Translations under genes and position numbers: made by a program
NCBI RefSeq assembly: GCF_035046485.1
Contig: NC_085138.1
Coordinates: forward strand, 273,277,694 to 273,341,693
Direction of reading: 5' to 3'
From: Aedes albopictus
Lineage: Eukaryota; Arthropoda; Insecta; Diptera; Culicidae
Length of the DNA: 64,000 nucleotides
Shown: piece after piece, positions 12,701 to 22,682 of the stretch
Numbering within the stretch: the stretch's first letter is position 1
Layout: each line of letters begins with the position of its first letter
The notes under the pieces: generated by a model
Databases searched by the model: none
Told to the model about the DNA's origin: nothing
What the model saw: only the letters and a program-made list of their open reading frames with translations

Positions 12701-13479
12701 GAAGCTTCACTGTCGCGTGGAATTTTCGAAACGACTAAATTTTCAAATTTGTTCCAATCTGCGTCCTTATAGAGCCATCTCCTCGTCGAGGGGATGGTTG
12801 GGAGCGGATCGTTAAGGCAAACCAAAATTGGAAAGTGGTCGCTGCCATGTAGATCATCATCGCAAATCCAAGAAAATTTTGGGGCGAGATAATCCGACGA
12901 GAAGGTAACGTCAATAGCCGAAAAAGAGCCTGAAGATGCTTGGTAGTGAGTGGGGGAACCGTTGTTAACTGCTAGGAGATTGTTTTCTACTGCCCATTCT
13001 AGCAAAAGTCTACCGCGGTTGTTTGACTGGATGCTACCCCACACTTCGTGAGACGCGTTAAAGTCTCTACAAAAAAGGTACGGAGGTTCGAGGGTGTGTA
13101 GGAGGTCAGTTAACCTACAGCATAATTCGTCCCCGCTTGTTGAGTGGGGCACGTAAATCGATATGATTGTCACTTCCCATGGTTTACCTATCGTAGCTAT
13201 ACATACGTGAAGATCGGAGGTTACATTGATAAACTTATGCGGGACGTCCTTCCGAATGCCGAGTCCGCTAATGCCATTACCCATGCTCTCGGGTCGATTA
13301 TGAATCACCCACTCGTAGTTGTTTTTGAGTAGGCCATTCGTTTTGTTCGTCATCATTTCTTGAAGACAGATCGCTATAGGGTTGTTGTCGTCTACAATTT
13401 TGCGAAACTCCGCATAATGCCGCCACACGCTTCGACAATTCTCACGCACATAAAGAAAGCTGAAGGAATCAAACTGCAA
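9778..13479 (-). mobile_element. I-type LINE, 5'-truncated and decayed
   Basis: Minus-strand non-LTR retrotransposon with domains in the I-clade order: endonuclease, reverse transcriptase, RNase H, C-terminal Cys/His motif. The 3' end near 9778 has an A-rich stretch. No ORF1 (gag-like) is seen upstream, and the frame opens abruptly at about 13480, so the copy is probably 5'-truncated. I could not find a convincing target duplication. The whole ORF2 reading frame is preserved except for three stop codons. Confidence 0.85.
9865..13479 (-). pseudogene. I-type LINE ORF2 (EN-RT-RNase H), three stops
   Basis: One frame of 1205 codons interrupted only by TGA at 11998-12000, TGA at 10210-10212 and TAG at 10066-10068. 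The endonuclease retains NCRSV, CLQE, FNASH (usually GDFNAH; the G is R here) and GSDHFPI. RT retains DISKAYDRVWH, ENGVPQGS and the catalytic LYADDIVIV. RNase H retains YTDGS, FTAEAKAL, LSDSASCL and HFCWIPGHSGIPGNETAD. The C-terminus has CTLC ... HYVLAAC, the zinc-type motif expected downstream of RNase H in this clade. Sequence resumes in frame after each stop (for example RESIIIPIPKSG just after the first), so these are point nonsense changes and not frameshifts. The first codon is not ATG. Not functional as it stands. Confidence 0.9.
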
Positions 13480-13616
13480 CCCACCTCGGATCTACGGCTG
13501 TAAAGAGGCCTCCCATGTGCGTAACCGTTTCGATTTCGCCAACAAAGTAACAAGGTTCCATATTTGGTTCCATACGGACGAGGATGAAGTATTCTTCTCG
13601 TTGGATATGATTCCAC
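13480..13616. other. Junction upstream of I-type LINE
   Basis: Short stretch between the start of the LINE frame and the inverted-repeat element at 13617. An overlapping minus-strand frame continues through it into the repeat, but it has no recognisable domain. Confidence 0.25.
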
Positions 13617-13847
13617 TTTTCAAAACAACTGTGCAAAATTTTGGTAGTGATTGGTTGCTTCCCCGTATTCCGCATTGCGATTGAAATTTGTATGGAATTT
13701 AGTATGAAAAAAAAACGTGTTTTTTTTTGCATTTTTCTCATAAATTAAAATTTTTCGTCTACAACATTCTAACTAATGACGTTGAAATATAGCCTGAATA
13801 TGCCGAAAAACTTTGCCGAAGACTGCAAAGTGATCCGACACTTGTAC
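13617..13847. repeat. Left arm of long inverted-repeat element
   Basis: Matches the reverse complement of about 17975-18205: CAAAACAACTGTGCAAAAT, GCATTGCGATTGAAATTTGT, AACTAATGACGTT and CAAAGTGATCCGA appear in the same order. Together the arms define a non-autonomous TIR or foldback element. Its middle was later filled by RTE copy 1, a foldback MITE and a small MITE. A partial third copy lies at 38945-39055. Confidence 0.75.
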
Positions 13848-13910
13848 CTACCTTGATACCTTGTTGGCTACAAAGTAACTTTACTCCAATGCCGAGCGTA
13901 TAGTAGAGCA

Positions 13911-16850
13911 CTATCTTCGTCGGTCTTGGGCGATGTTCCTCCAGTTTCCCCGAACGTGTAGGGATCGTAGATCTTCTTCAACCGCGTGCAGCCAGCGAGT
14001 TCGCGGCCGCCCACGAAGTCGCCTACCTCTACCAAGTTCTCTGCTGAATATTATTTTCGCTATTCTTTCTTCCGACATTCGCACTACGTGTCCAGCCCAC
14101 TGAAGTCTGCCGTATTTTATACGTTTCACAATATTCGCATCTTCGTACACTTGGTACAACTCGTGATTCATGCGTCTGCGCCACACTCCATTTTCTTGTT
14201 TCCCACCGAGAATTGTCCGCAGCACTTTGCGCTCAAAAACTCCAAAAGCTTTTCGGTCTACCTCCTTTAACGTCCACGCTTCGTGACCGTAGAGGGCAAC
14301 CGGAAGAATCAGAGTCTTATACAGAGCGAATTTTGTTTGCGTTTGCAAGTTACGGGACCTAAGCTGGCTACGCAATCCGTAAAAGGCCCTATTCGCAGCT
14401 GCAATACGCCTTTTCGTTTCACGGGAAACGTCATTGTCACATGTCACAAGTGTTCCAAGATAAACAAATTCTTCAACAACTTCAAACACTTCCCCATCAA
14501 TCACTACCTCAGCACTAACACCACTAGGCCTGCTTCTGTCTCTACCCGCTATCATGTACTTCGTCTTGGTAGAGTTAATCGTCAAGCCTATCCTCGCTGT
14601 CTCTCTCTTCAGAGGAGCATAAGCTTCCTCCACTGCCCTACGATCGATGCCGATGAGATCAATATCGTCCGCAAAACCGAGGAGCATGTGCGACCGCGTG
14701 ATGATAGAGCCATTCCTCTGCACGCCTGACCTCCTAATCGCTCCTTCGAGTGCAATGTTGAACAATAAATTTGAAAGAGCATCCCCCTGCTTCAATCCAT
14801 CCAAGGTCACAAACGACGTAGACACTTCGTCCGCGATCCGAATACTTGATTTTGATCCATCCAGCGTTGCGCGTATCAGCCTAATTAGTTTCGCCGGAAA
14901 ACCATGTTCTGACATTATCTGCCAAAGCTCATTTCTTTTCACTGAATCGTACGCTGCTTTAAAATCAATGAACAGATGGTGAGTCTGCAAGTTATATTCC
15001 CGAAATTTATCTAGGATCATCCGCAGGGTAAACATTTGATCCGTCGTTGATCGGCCCTCACGAAAACCAGCCTGGTATTCGCCGACGAAGGACTCCTCAA
15101 GAGGTCGCAGTCTGTTGAACAGGACACGCGACAGTATCTTATACGCCGAATTTAAAAGGGTAATCCCTCTGTAATTGGCACACTCCAGTCTGTGCCCTTT
15201 CTTGTAGATTGGGCATATGAGGCCATCCAACCAACTGGTGGGCAATTCTTCATCCTCCCAAATCTTTATAATAATCTGGTGGATTGATTGATGTAGCTGC
15301 TCGCTTCCGTGCTTAAGAAGTTCGACCGGGATCTCGTCCTTCCCAGCAGCCTTGCTGTTCTTCAGCTCCTTAAGGACCTTTTTAACCTCATCCAGTGTTT
15401 GTGGTTCCACTGCTTGACTGTCATCCATTATGTTAATCCTGTTCCTGGGTGCTCCTTCGCTGCTACCATTCAACAAATCTTCGAAGTGCTCCTTCCACCT
15501 GGCTGCCACCATTGTTTTGTCTGTCAGCAAATTTCCTTCCCGGTCATTGCACATGGCGGGCACTGGCGCAGTCTTGTGCCGCGCGCCATTGACAGTTGCA
15601 TAAAATCTCCGCATATCGTTCCTGTCCATACTTTCCTGCGCTTCAGCAATAACACTCTCTTCGTGTTGCCGTTTTTTCCTGCGGTGGATTCGTTTCTCTT
15701 CTGCTCTTGCAACCCTGTACCGCTCTCTGTTCTGCCGGGTACCGGCCACTAGCATTCGACTTCTGGCGGCATTCTTTTCGTTCGTCGCTCGTTGGCAGTC
15801 CTCGTCAAACCAACCATTACGTTGGCGTCGCTGAGCGGTACCAATCACCTCTTGCGCTGTTGTTGTCACTGCTTCGTGGATACTTCCCCACAAGCTGTTG
15901 ACATCTCCAGATCCGTTGGTCTCTCCTATCCTCTCGTCTAGCTTCTGATGGTACTGTGCAGCAACCCCTTCGGCTGACAAGCGCTGGATATTGAAACGCA
16001 TCGTCCTGTTGTTTCTTGAACTCGTGACGCTGGATAATCGCGCCCGAATTTTAGCGGCTACAAGATAATGATCCGAGTCGATGTTCGGGCCTCTGTAGGA
16101 CCTCACATCTATGACGTCCGAGAAATGTCGCCCGTCGACCAGCACGTGGTCTATCTGGGAGCAAGTGTCACCACTCGGGTGTCGCCAGGTGTGTTTTCGG
16201 ATATTCTTACGTGCGAAGTAGGTACTGCTGATTGCCATCCCTCTAGCAGCAGCGAATGTCACAAGGCGCAGACCATTATCGTTGGTAACAGAATGAAGGC
16301 TTTCCGTTCCAATGACAGGCCGAAAGAAACTTTCTCTGCCGATCTGCGCATTTGCATCTCCGATGACTATTTTGACATCTTGTTTTGGGCACTCTCCGTA
16401 GGCCTTATCAAGGCTCTCATAGAACTCATCCTTCATGTCATCGTGTTTGTCGTTCGTTGGCGCATAGATGCTGATCAGGCTGTAGTTGAAGAACTTGCCC
16501 TTCATCCTCAACACACAGATTCGGTCGCTTATCGGCTTCCACCGAATAACTCGCTTCATCTGCTTCCCGATCACTATAAAGCCAACTCCGCGTTCTGCCT
16601 TATCGCCGCCGCTGTAGTAGATGTGGTACTTGAATGAAGTGTTGGCGATGGGATCCACCGCTCGGAATTCGCGTTCTCCAGTTTTGGGCCAGCGTATCTC
16701 CTGGATAGCGGCCACATTAACGCCGACATTCCGCAGTTCACGAGCCAGGAGCCCAACACGTGCGGGTTCATTCAAAGTTCTCACGTTCCAAGATCCGACT
16801 TTCCAATCGTTGTCCTTGATTCGTTGCCGGGTCTGTTGCCGTTGAATCAA
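13911..16850 (-). CDS. RTE ORF2 polyprotein, C-terminus cut by TAG
   Basis: 979 codons. Endonuclease at about residues 17-265 (WNVRTL, QEIRW with E51, IYAPTND, GDANAQIG with D165, SQIDHVLVDGRHF, SDHYLV with D260/H261). Reverse transcriptase at about 540-800 (ICPIYKKG, NYRGITLLN, FIDFKAAYD with D629, LKQGDALSNLLFN, catalytic FADD at 726-729, YLGTLVT). C-terminal region with RLQWAGHVVRM and RGRPRTRWLHAVEEDL. Compared with copy 2, a TGG-to-TAG change removes the last 10 residues. I also see substitutions at residues 484, 492, 812, 933, 939 and 978. The first listed codon is TTG. There is no ATG between the upstream TGA and residue 98, which lies inside the endonuclease. It nicks target DNA and reverse-transcribes its own RNA in the nucleus (family knowledge). 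Confidence 0.9.
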   Translation of the reverse strand: MIQRQQTRQRIKDNDWKVGSWNVRTLNEPARVGLLARELRNVGVNVAAIQEIRWPKTGEREFRAVDPIANTSFKYHIYYSGGDKAERGVGFIVIGKQMKRVIRWKPISDRICVLRMKGKFFNYSLISIYAPTNDKHDDMKDEFYESLDKAYGECPKQDVKIVIGDANAQIGRESFFRPVIGTESLHSVTNDNGLRLVTFAAARGMAISSTYFARKNIRKHTWRHPSGDTCSQIDHVLVDGRHFSDVIDVRSYRGPNIDSDHYLVAAKIRARLSSVTSSRNNRTMRFNIQRLSAEGVAAQYHQKLDERIGETNGSGDVNSLWGSIHEAVTTTAQEVIGTAQRRQRNGWFDEDCQRATNEKNAARSRMLVAGTRQNRERYRVARAEEKRIHRRKKRQHEESVIAEAQESMDRNDMRRFYATVNGARHKTAPVPAMCNDREGNLLTDKTMVAARWKEHFEDLLNGSSEGAPRNRINIMDDSQAVEPQTLDEVKKVLKELKNSKAAGKDEIPVELLKHGSEQLHQSIHQIIIKIWEDEELPTSWLDGLICPIYKKGHRLECANYRGITLLNSAYKILSRVLFNRLRPLEESFVGEYQAGFREGRSTTDQMFTLRMILDKFREYNLQTHHLFIDFKAAYDSVKRNELWQIMSEHGFPAKLIRLIRATLDGSKSSIRIADEVSTSFVTLDGLKQGDALSNLLFNIALEGAIRRSGVQRNGSIITRSHMLLGFADDIDLIGIDRRAVEEAYAPLKRETARIGLTINSTKTKYMIAGRDRSRPSGVSAEVVIDGEVFEVVEEFVYLGTLVTCDNDVSRETKRRIAAANRAFYGLRSQLRSRNLQTQTKFALYKTLILPVALYGHEAWTLKEVDRKAFGVFERKVLRTILGGKQENGVWRRRMNHELYQVYEDANIVKRIKYGRLQWAGHVVRMSEERIAKIIFSRELGRGRRLRGRPRTRWLHAVEEDLRSLHVRGNWRNIAQDRRR

Positions 16851-16892
16851 TCCGTTTACTCTACTATTGCTTTTCTGGGTGTTTGAAGGTTT

Positions 16893-16982
16893 TCAGCAGG
16901 CTACCTTACCGGGGCCGCGCTGCCTACATTGCGTTGAAGGGGCTGCCTTCTTAGGTATAGCTGACGCAATACAGCATTTCAT
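16893..16982 (-). CDS. RTE leader ORF (29 codons), in frame with ORF2
   Basis: Starts with ATG at 16982 and ends at TGA 16893-16895. Reads MKCCIASAIPKK, then a Cys/Arg-rich stretch ending GPGKVAC. It is in the same frame as ORF2, whose open frame begins directly after the TGA. The identical leader and stop occur in copy 2 (31304-31393). Some RTE elements have a very short ORF1 before ORF2; this could be its equivalent, or the frame could be joined by stop readthrough. No function can be assigned. Confidence 0.45.
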   Translation of the reverse strand: MKCCIASAIPKKAAPSTQCRQRGPGKVAC

Positions 16983-17249
16983 ACTCAGCCGCTGGATGCC
17001 AGAACAAACGCTGTTTGAGCCGCACCTCCTTGGTGAACAGACGCTCGGATCGTACCTCCTCAATCTAGCTGAAGTCAGAAGGACAACAGTGCCCAGGCTG
17101 CACTACCAGCTAAGCACACAACTCTTAGCTGGCGGTCTTTGTCATCGTTTGACCCGTGGAAGCATGAGGTAGGAACTTGTGAGGACCAGAGCTATGTTGG
17201 ACGCTCTCCTTATCGACTCACCGTTTTGCAGCCCGATCCGACACTTGTA

Positions 17250-17616
17250 CACTGAAGTTTTTTTTTACGACGGTAATGGTCCCGCGTAAAAAAAAACCGC
17301 GTAAAAAAAAACCGCGTTATTTCAAGACCCGTCGTAAAAAAAAACCGCGTTATTTCAAGACCCGTCGTAAAAAAAAACCGCGTTATTTCAAAAAACGTCG
17401 TAAAAAAAGTCAAGTCACGTTAGATGTGGTGCTGACTATTTTACGCGTGTTTTTGAAAAAACGCGGATTTTTTTTACGACGGTTTTTGAAATAACGCGGT
17501 TTTTTTTTACGACGGGTCTTGAAATAACGCGGTTTTTTTTTAGGACGGACCGCGTAAAAAAAACCGCGTAAAAAAAAACCGCGTAAAAAAAAACCGCGTA
17601 AAAAAAAACTTCAGTG
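17250..17616. mobile_element. Foldback MITE with CCGCGTAAAAAAAA tandem arms
   Basis: 367 bp, flanked by TA at 17248-17249 and 17617-17618. Terminal repeats read CACTGAAGTTTTTTTTTACG from both ends. Both arms consist of iterated ACCGCG-T-poly(A) and CCGCGTTATTTCAAGACC units, so the element is almost entirely self-complementary. A non-repetitive core lies near 17412-17445. It has no coding capacity. Excising it restores alignment of the surrounding repeat (CACTTGTATAAAAAAGTTAT) with the other arm near 17970. It shares the CCGCGTAAAAAA theme with the MITE at 50904-51098. Confidence 0.85.
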
Positions 17617-17693
17617 TATAAAAAAGTTATAACATACAGATTGCCTGGTGGTGCTTATCGTTTAACGTGTAAAAGAATAACATCAATAATATA

Positions 17694-17920
17694 CCGCATT
17701 AAGTTCACCACTGGACTGCGAAAACTGGAGTGCGAAAACGTAAATAAAACTGCGCGATTACATCAAATCAAATTGATGTCATCGGCGCACTAATGCTTCG
17801 ATGTATGATGAATAAGTGCTCTGAAGACACCGACTCGATTGGATGCAATCGCGCACTTTTTTTTGCGTTTTCGCATTCTTGAAAAATTCGTGCGATAGTC
17901 CAGTGGTGAACTAAATGCGC
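17694..17920. mobile_element. Small TA-flanked MITE
   Basis: 227 bp. The ends read CCGCATTAAGTTCACCACTG on the left and GCGCATTTAGTTCACCACTG in reverse on the right. Flanked by TA at 17692-17693 and 17921-17922. The interior has no ORF. It is inserted in the inner part of the long inverted-repeat element. Confidence 0.8.
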
Positions 17921-17939
17921 TATAAAATCTCAATTTTCG

Positions 17940-18205
17940 GCCTAAGTTACCAAGCGACTAACTTTTTTCATAAGCATCGGATCACTTTGCGGTCTTCGAC
18001 AATTTTTTTCGGTATTTCCTAGGCTATACTTTAACGTCATTAGTTACATGGTATTAGAAAAAAGAATCCAACTTATGAGTAAAATGCAAAAAAGTACGTT
18101 TTCCCATACTAACTTCCATACAAATTTCAATCGCAATGCGGAATATGAGGACGCAACCAAACGCTCCCAAATTTTGCACAGTTGTTTTGGACGCTAATAT
18201 AGATT
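17940..18205. repeat. Right arm of long inverted-repeat element
   Basis: Reverse-complement partner of 13617-13847. The inner end (TAACTTTTTTCATAAGCATC) pairs with the left-arm sequence that continues after the foldback MITE (17619-17640). The outer end near 18190 reads CACAGTTGTTTTGG, matching the left outer end at 13617. Confidence 0.7.
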
Positions 18206-18757
18206 GAAAAAGCTCTGTTCCGGGTTGATACGATCAAAATTAAAATTTCTCCATACAACGTTGACCCCCTCTAGTGCACATCGTAGTTGCTACTCCGTGA
18301 TTGACTAGAACAATCGAAGTTGCACAGAGAACCATTGAATGTGGAAGTTTGGGACAAGCTAACATTCTCAATAAGGTGCACAATTCGAGAGTTCAATATT
18401 TGAAAGTCAATAACGGCGTCGGCCACGTCCTTACGGTCATCGGGAAAAAGAAGGAATGTTAGTTCGACAACCGTTGCTACTAGAAACCGTGGAATCCACA
18501 GCATCCCCACAGTTGTCACGGGAAGGAATATTTGTTAGTTGGGTAAGGTAGGGTGTGAATCTGGGAGGCACCTATGGTAGGTGATATGATCCACACCACT
18601 GACACTGGTTATATGGAAATACGCGTCACGATAATCGTAGAACGAGCGCAATTCCGATTTTATCAATCAATCGAAAGACAAAAAAAAACACGATTTATTT
18701 TCACAATACTCACTACACAGCAATGCACCCGCGACAAAGAGTTCTTTAAAACGGTGT
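18206..18757. other. Unassigned spacer
   Basis: No coding domain and no clear repeat. Short open frames only, on both strands. Confidence 0.3.
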
Positions 18758-19481
18758 CAGGCCATTCGGCCGAAGGTCATTAGGCCGAAGGCCATTCGGC
18801 CGAAGGTCATTAGGCCGAATGGTCATTAGGCCGAATGGTCATTAGGCCGAATGGTCATTAGGCCGAATGGTCATTAGGCCGAATGGTCATTGGGTCTTCT
18901 TCTTACCGTTACGTCCCCACTGAGACAAAGCCTGCTTCTCAGCTTCCACAGTTATTAACTGAGAGCTTCCTCTGCAAATGACCATTTTGCATGTGTGTAT
19001 CGTGTGGCAGGCTCGATGATACTTTATTGATGCTGAATCTACTGATATTTTACCCATGAATTTTTCCTTCTTTTAAATATAGGCTGTTCTTTCTAGTATC
19101 ATTGCTGAAATAGTTTTTGGCGCTGAAACTGCTGATATTCAATTCATAAATTTTTCCTTCTTTAGCCCTTTCGAAACGGATGGGTCACATTAGCCCAGCC
19201 GAGAAAATCGACCATTACAAACGTGTTCTAGATGAGCGAGATTGCATCCGGGAAGGCGAAAATGCCGTCTCCAAAGGGTTAAAACATAGGCTATTCTTTC
19301 TAGCTTCATTATCAAACTAGTTTCTGGCAAAAATTCTTGGAAAAGGTAAAAACAACGGCTAACTTCCAATTCGTCCTGATGACCGTTCGACCGAATGACC
19401 ATTCGGCCTAATGACCATTCGGCCTAATGACCATTCGGCCTAATGACCTTCGGCCTAATGGCCTTCGGCCTAATGACCCAG
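18758..19481. mobile_element. Foldback element with GGCCGAATGGTCATTA arms
   Basis: The left end carries five exact copies of AGGCCGAATGGTCATT plus variants (GGCCGAAGGTCATT, GGCCATTCGGCCGAAGG). The right end carries the inverted series (AATGACCATTCGGCCT). The middle, about 18895-19380, is not self-complementary. It contains a truncated Feilai-type SINE piece (18895-19027), an internal direct duplication around GAATTTTTCCTTCTTT (near 19058 and 19148), and a ~115-bp insert bounded by GCCCTTTCGAAACGG and its near-inverse (about 19165-19281). It has no transposase. Same architecture, different sequence, as 50394-52123. Confidence 0.8.
18895..19027 (-). mobile_element. Truncated Feilai-type SINE body
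   Basis: Shares GACAAAGCCTGCTT, CCACAGTTATTAACTGAGAG, AATGACCATTTTGCATG and CGTGTGGCAGGC with the full SINE at 42688-42970, in the same relative orientation. It lacks the tRNA-derived head and an internal ~17 bp. It lies inside the foldback element, so either it inserted there or it was captured by it. Confidence 0.75.
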
Positions 19482-19629
19482 CATCGTCACTTGTTTTTTT
19501 CACGCAAATACCTTACTTAACCACCTGAAAGTCGACTGAAGATGATTGAAAACAACGTTGAATCTTCCGTACACTGTAATACCGTATCGATTTTGATAAT
19601 ATTGAACTACTTACTTGCAATTACTGTAG

Positions 19630-20160
19630 TTAAATTGTGTTCAACAAGAAATGATATTTAACCCCAAATTTAGCAAGTAAATCAGCCTGTTCATTACCAT
19701 AAATATTACAATGAGCAGGAATCCAAACAAATTTCACAATAAATCCTTTAGCATGAAAATCAAATAAAATTTTATTCAACATCAACACGATATGATGTGA
19801 TTTGAAATTTAATGTAGTAGTATTCAGAGCATTCAAACAACTGAAACTATCAAAGCATATCACATAAAAGTTGGGAGTGCAATCTTTGATTAAATTGCAT
19901 GTACAATATAAAGCAATCAGTTCTGCTATAAATATAGAACACGAATATTTCAATTTATGAAAATGAGCTGAAAATAAGTTATATACTCCAAAACCTGCCA
20001 TACCATCAATCAAAGATCCATCTGTGAAATAAAACTGCGTAACTCCCTCAAATTTTCGTTTAAATATTGGATTTACAAATTGTAATTGTTGATATTTTGG
20101 TATTTGATGCAGTGCATGGAATAAGGACAAGTCAATCAATGGTTCAAATGTATGGATCAT
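19630..20160 (-). pseudogene. RNase H domain of an AT-rich LINE remnant
   Basis: 176-codon open frame with RNase H motifs: FTDGS (residues about 45-49), FIAEL, CFDSFSCLNAL and FVWIPAHCNIYGNEQADLLAK. These supply the D-E-D-D catalytic set. Related RNase H domains follow the RT in I-type and related LINEs. No RT remains upstream; the preceding ~100 bp look like more of the same ORF in a shifted frame, then alignment is lost. Composition is much more AT-rich than the other LINEs here, so it is a different family. Confidence 0.75.
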
Positions 20161-20403
20161 TAATTTGTGAATGAAGAGGTAAAATATTATGATTTAAACA
20201 ATGAATAAAAAGATTCAATATTCTATTCGTAGGATTTATTTGGTATAATGACTCCAATGTGCTTATGATTGGATGATTATGTGCAAAACAATTGATCAAA
20301 AATTTACAGTTTAACTCCTGAAAACAAATTTAAGGTGGAATAACGCCAGCGAGTACTTCTATGGAAGAAAATCTTGGTAAAAAGCTATAATTATTTTAAC
20401 GAG

Positions 20404-20690
20404 TTAGGCTGACACAAATTTCGATATTCTCTTATGTCACCCCCACCCCCCCTCTCGGAAATTTTTTGTCAAAATTCAACATTTTGAGAGGGGACACAAA
20501 AAAAACTATTAAAGAAATTTGAAATATTTTAGGTGAAGTTAGAGTCGTCGAGTAAATTTCTTAACAAATTCGATGAGTTTGACGACTTTGCCTAATTGTT
20601 AGGGTGTTTTTTTCATAAAATACATTTATTATTTATCCTTGACGAGTCAACGAGCAAAGTGACGAAACAAGAAAAATTTTCCGGCCTTAT
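20404..20690. repeat. Dispersed ~290-bp repeat, copy 1
   Basis: Aligns in direct orientation with 62163-62455. Shared blocks include TTAGGCTGACACAAATTTCG, TTCTCTTATGTCACC, AAATTCAACATTT, AAATACATTTATTATTTATC and GAGTCAACGAG. It has no ORF and no obvious inverted ends. The family is unrecognised. Confidence 0.65.
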
Positions 20691-20943
20691 AAAGAAAATG
20701 AACAGATAAACTTATTTTTATTATAACTTTTAATCCAGATTTTTACATTATTTGCTTGTTCTACAAAATTGTTGAGCATTTAAAAATACACAATTTTGCT
20801 GAACATTGCGACATTCTATCTCGTTAAATTAAGAAGTAATTAAATATTTTAAATTTTTGATTATTGTTTGTTTATTTACCATTATACATAAAGCATACAT
20901 TTGCATACAAAAGTTGAAGCCATTTTCATATAGTAGAAAGATA

Positions 20944-22682
20944 CAGTGTATCAAACAAATGTCCGTAAAGCATTTCTTTGGACAAAATTTTTTTTCATTC
21001 AAATGATCATAACTTTTTTATACATCAATCAAATACGCTGAAATGTTGACCAATCATAAATCATATATTAAAGCTCTAGTGGTAAAATTTTGAGCGATAT
21101 CGTATAAGTTTTCTGAAAGTTATAGAACTTTTAGTAAAACTTATAAGATTTTTGAACAAATTTTTAAAACATTATATCTCAATATGTATGGTATGTGGGG
21201 GCAAGATGGGTCAGGGGGCAAGATGGGTCAGTACCGTTTTCAATCGCACAATATATGTTTTGAATCTTTCAATTATTTTCCCAGATGAACGACGGGAATA
21301 CACAAAAAAGTGGTATATTATTTTGAAAATTCTATACGTTCCTCGCACAGAAAAAAATAAAATATTTTTTTCGTTATACTCCTTATGCTATACATTCCAT
21401 ATAACTACGTGTGTTGTGTAGACGGGGCAAGATGGGTCACCCTAATTTTTCGGTATGTTTGCATAGTTTTTGAAAATGTTTTATTTTTCATGGAAAGGCT
21501 ATTCTGTGACCTACATTATCGAAGCGATGAGAGCACTGAAAATTTGTGAACATATTTTTAAAATTTTCCGTCAAAAAATATAGGTTTTCAAAGTCCGTTT
21601 ATGGCTACCCGAACAAAAATCTTCTAGTTCTGAGAATAATCTACCGATATGTTTCAAAACTTTCTTCATGTAATCTGTACGTCTGTAAAGCTTAGATGTA
21701 TAGGGAAAAACTAGAAGATATAGTATTTTTTGTTTGAGGAAAATCGAGTTTTCTTATAGCTGACCCATCTTGCCCCCGTTAAAATGAGGTGGGGCAAGAT
21801 GGGTCATGTTTTGAAAATTGCTTGTCAAGAAGTAGGTTTCAAACTTTCTTACCTTTTTATACTCTTACATCATAGCTGACTAGTGTATCTGAAGTCGTGG
21901 TAGAATACAGAGAAATGCGATTTATATTCAGAAAATTATAGGGATCCATTTCTTAGGTGACCCATCCTGCCCCCACTTACCATACTCGATGAAACTTTTT
22001 TCATTTTTTTTTGATACAGCTTATACCTAAGGCTTTCATATGCGGCTTCGTTTGAAATTTAAAATTCACTATACAAAAAATATGAAAATCTGTATATATT
22101 TAGAGTGTCATTTGGATATTTATCATATTTTGATCAATTAAAGTGCCAAGTGTTTCCAACGTTTTTAAACTCTCTTAATGTAATATTTTTATACAGGACC
22201 TACTAAACTACATATGAAGAGTAGGTCCTATGTATTTTTCGTTCAGTTAATGCACTTTTATTGGAGGAAAACGTTTGGTAGACTATATGTGCAAAATAAG
22301 GTAATTTTTTAAACATTGTCAACTACATAAGCACATTTTTCATATTTTTGTAGTGAATGTAATACCTCAAAAGTAGGTGCATATGAAAACCTTAGGTATC
22401 AGCTGTAACACACAAAAAATTGAAAAAGTTTCATCGAGTGCATACTAAGATATAATGTTTTAAAAATGTGTTCAAAAATCTTACAAGTTTTTCTAAAAGT
22501 TCTATAACTTTCAGAAAACTTATGCGATATCGCTCAAAATTTTACCAATGGGGCTTTAATATATGGTCCATGATTGGTCAAAATTTCAGCATTTTTGATT
22601 GACGTATTAAAAAGTTATGAACATTTGAATGAAAAATTATTTTGCCAAAAACTTGCTGTACGGACAATTGTTTGATACACTG
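20944..22682. mobile_element. Long-TIR non-autonomous element, TA-flanked
   Basis: Ends read CAGTGTATCAAACAA from both sides, with TA at 20942-20943 and 22683-22684. The inverted arms extend over at least 240 bp and continue beyond the nested element: 22005-22045 pairs with about 22385-22425. The only coding-like stretch is a minor ORF with no domain. The nested element at 21189-21982 interrupts the left arm. TIR start and TA target suggest a Tc1/mariner-type mobiliser. Confidence 0.8.
21189..21982. mobile_element. Nested MITE with GGGGCAAGATGGGTCA ends
   Basis: Ends TGGTATGTGGGGGCAAGATG on the left and TGGTAAGTGGGGGCAGGATG in reverse on the right. TA at 21187-21188 and 21983-21984. Removing it joins AATATGTA to CTCGATG and restores pairing with the other arm of the host element. 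The GGGGCAAGATGGGTCA word also occurs at 21212, 21424 and 21792, and inverted at 21763, so the interior holds additional subterminal repeats or nested copies. Confidence 0.8.

Larger units (their letters stand above)
13848..17234 (-). mobile_element. RTE-clade LINE, copy 1
   Basis: A 3.4-kb single-polyprotein LINE on the minus strand. It is flanked by the 16-bp direct repeat GATCCGACACTTGTAC at 13832-13847 and 17235-17250; the last C may belong to the neighbouring MITE, so the duplication is 15-16 bp. The 3' end carries two AAGGTA words and no poly(A), as is usual for RTE elements. This copy has about 179 bp more 5' sequence than copy 2. It is colinear with copy 2 with no net indel. Aedes JAM1-like RTE elements are the closest family I know of, but a database search is needed for the name. 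Confidence 0.9.

Noticed and set aside
14283..16637. Plus-strand frames of up to 189 codons opposite RTE ORF2 (also 28694-31048)
   Set aside because: Antisense shadows of the RTE polyprotein; same positions in both copies, no domain.
17276..17494. Lys/Arg-rich ORF
   Set aside because: Translation of the CCGCGTAAAAAA repeats.
18761..19480. CRISPR-like array of 16-bp repeats
   Set aside because: Units are contiguous without spacers, inverted at the other end, and the DNA is animal.
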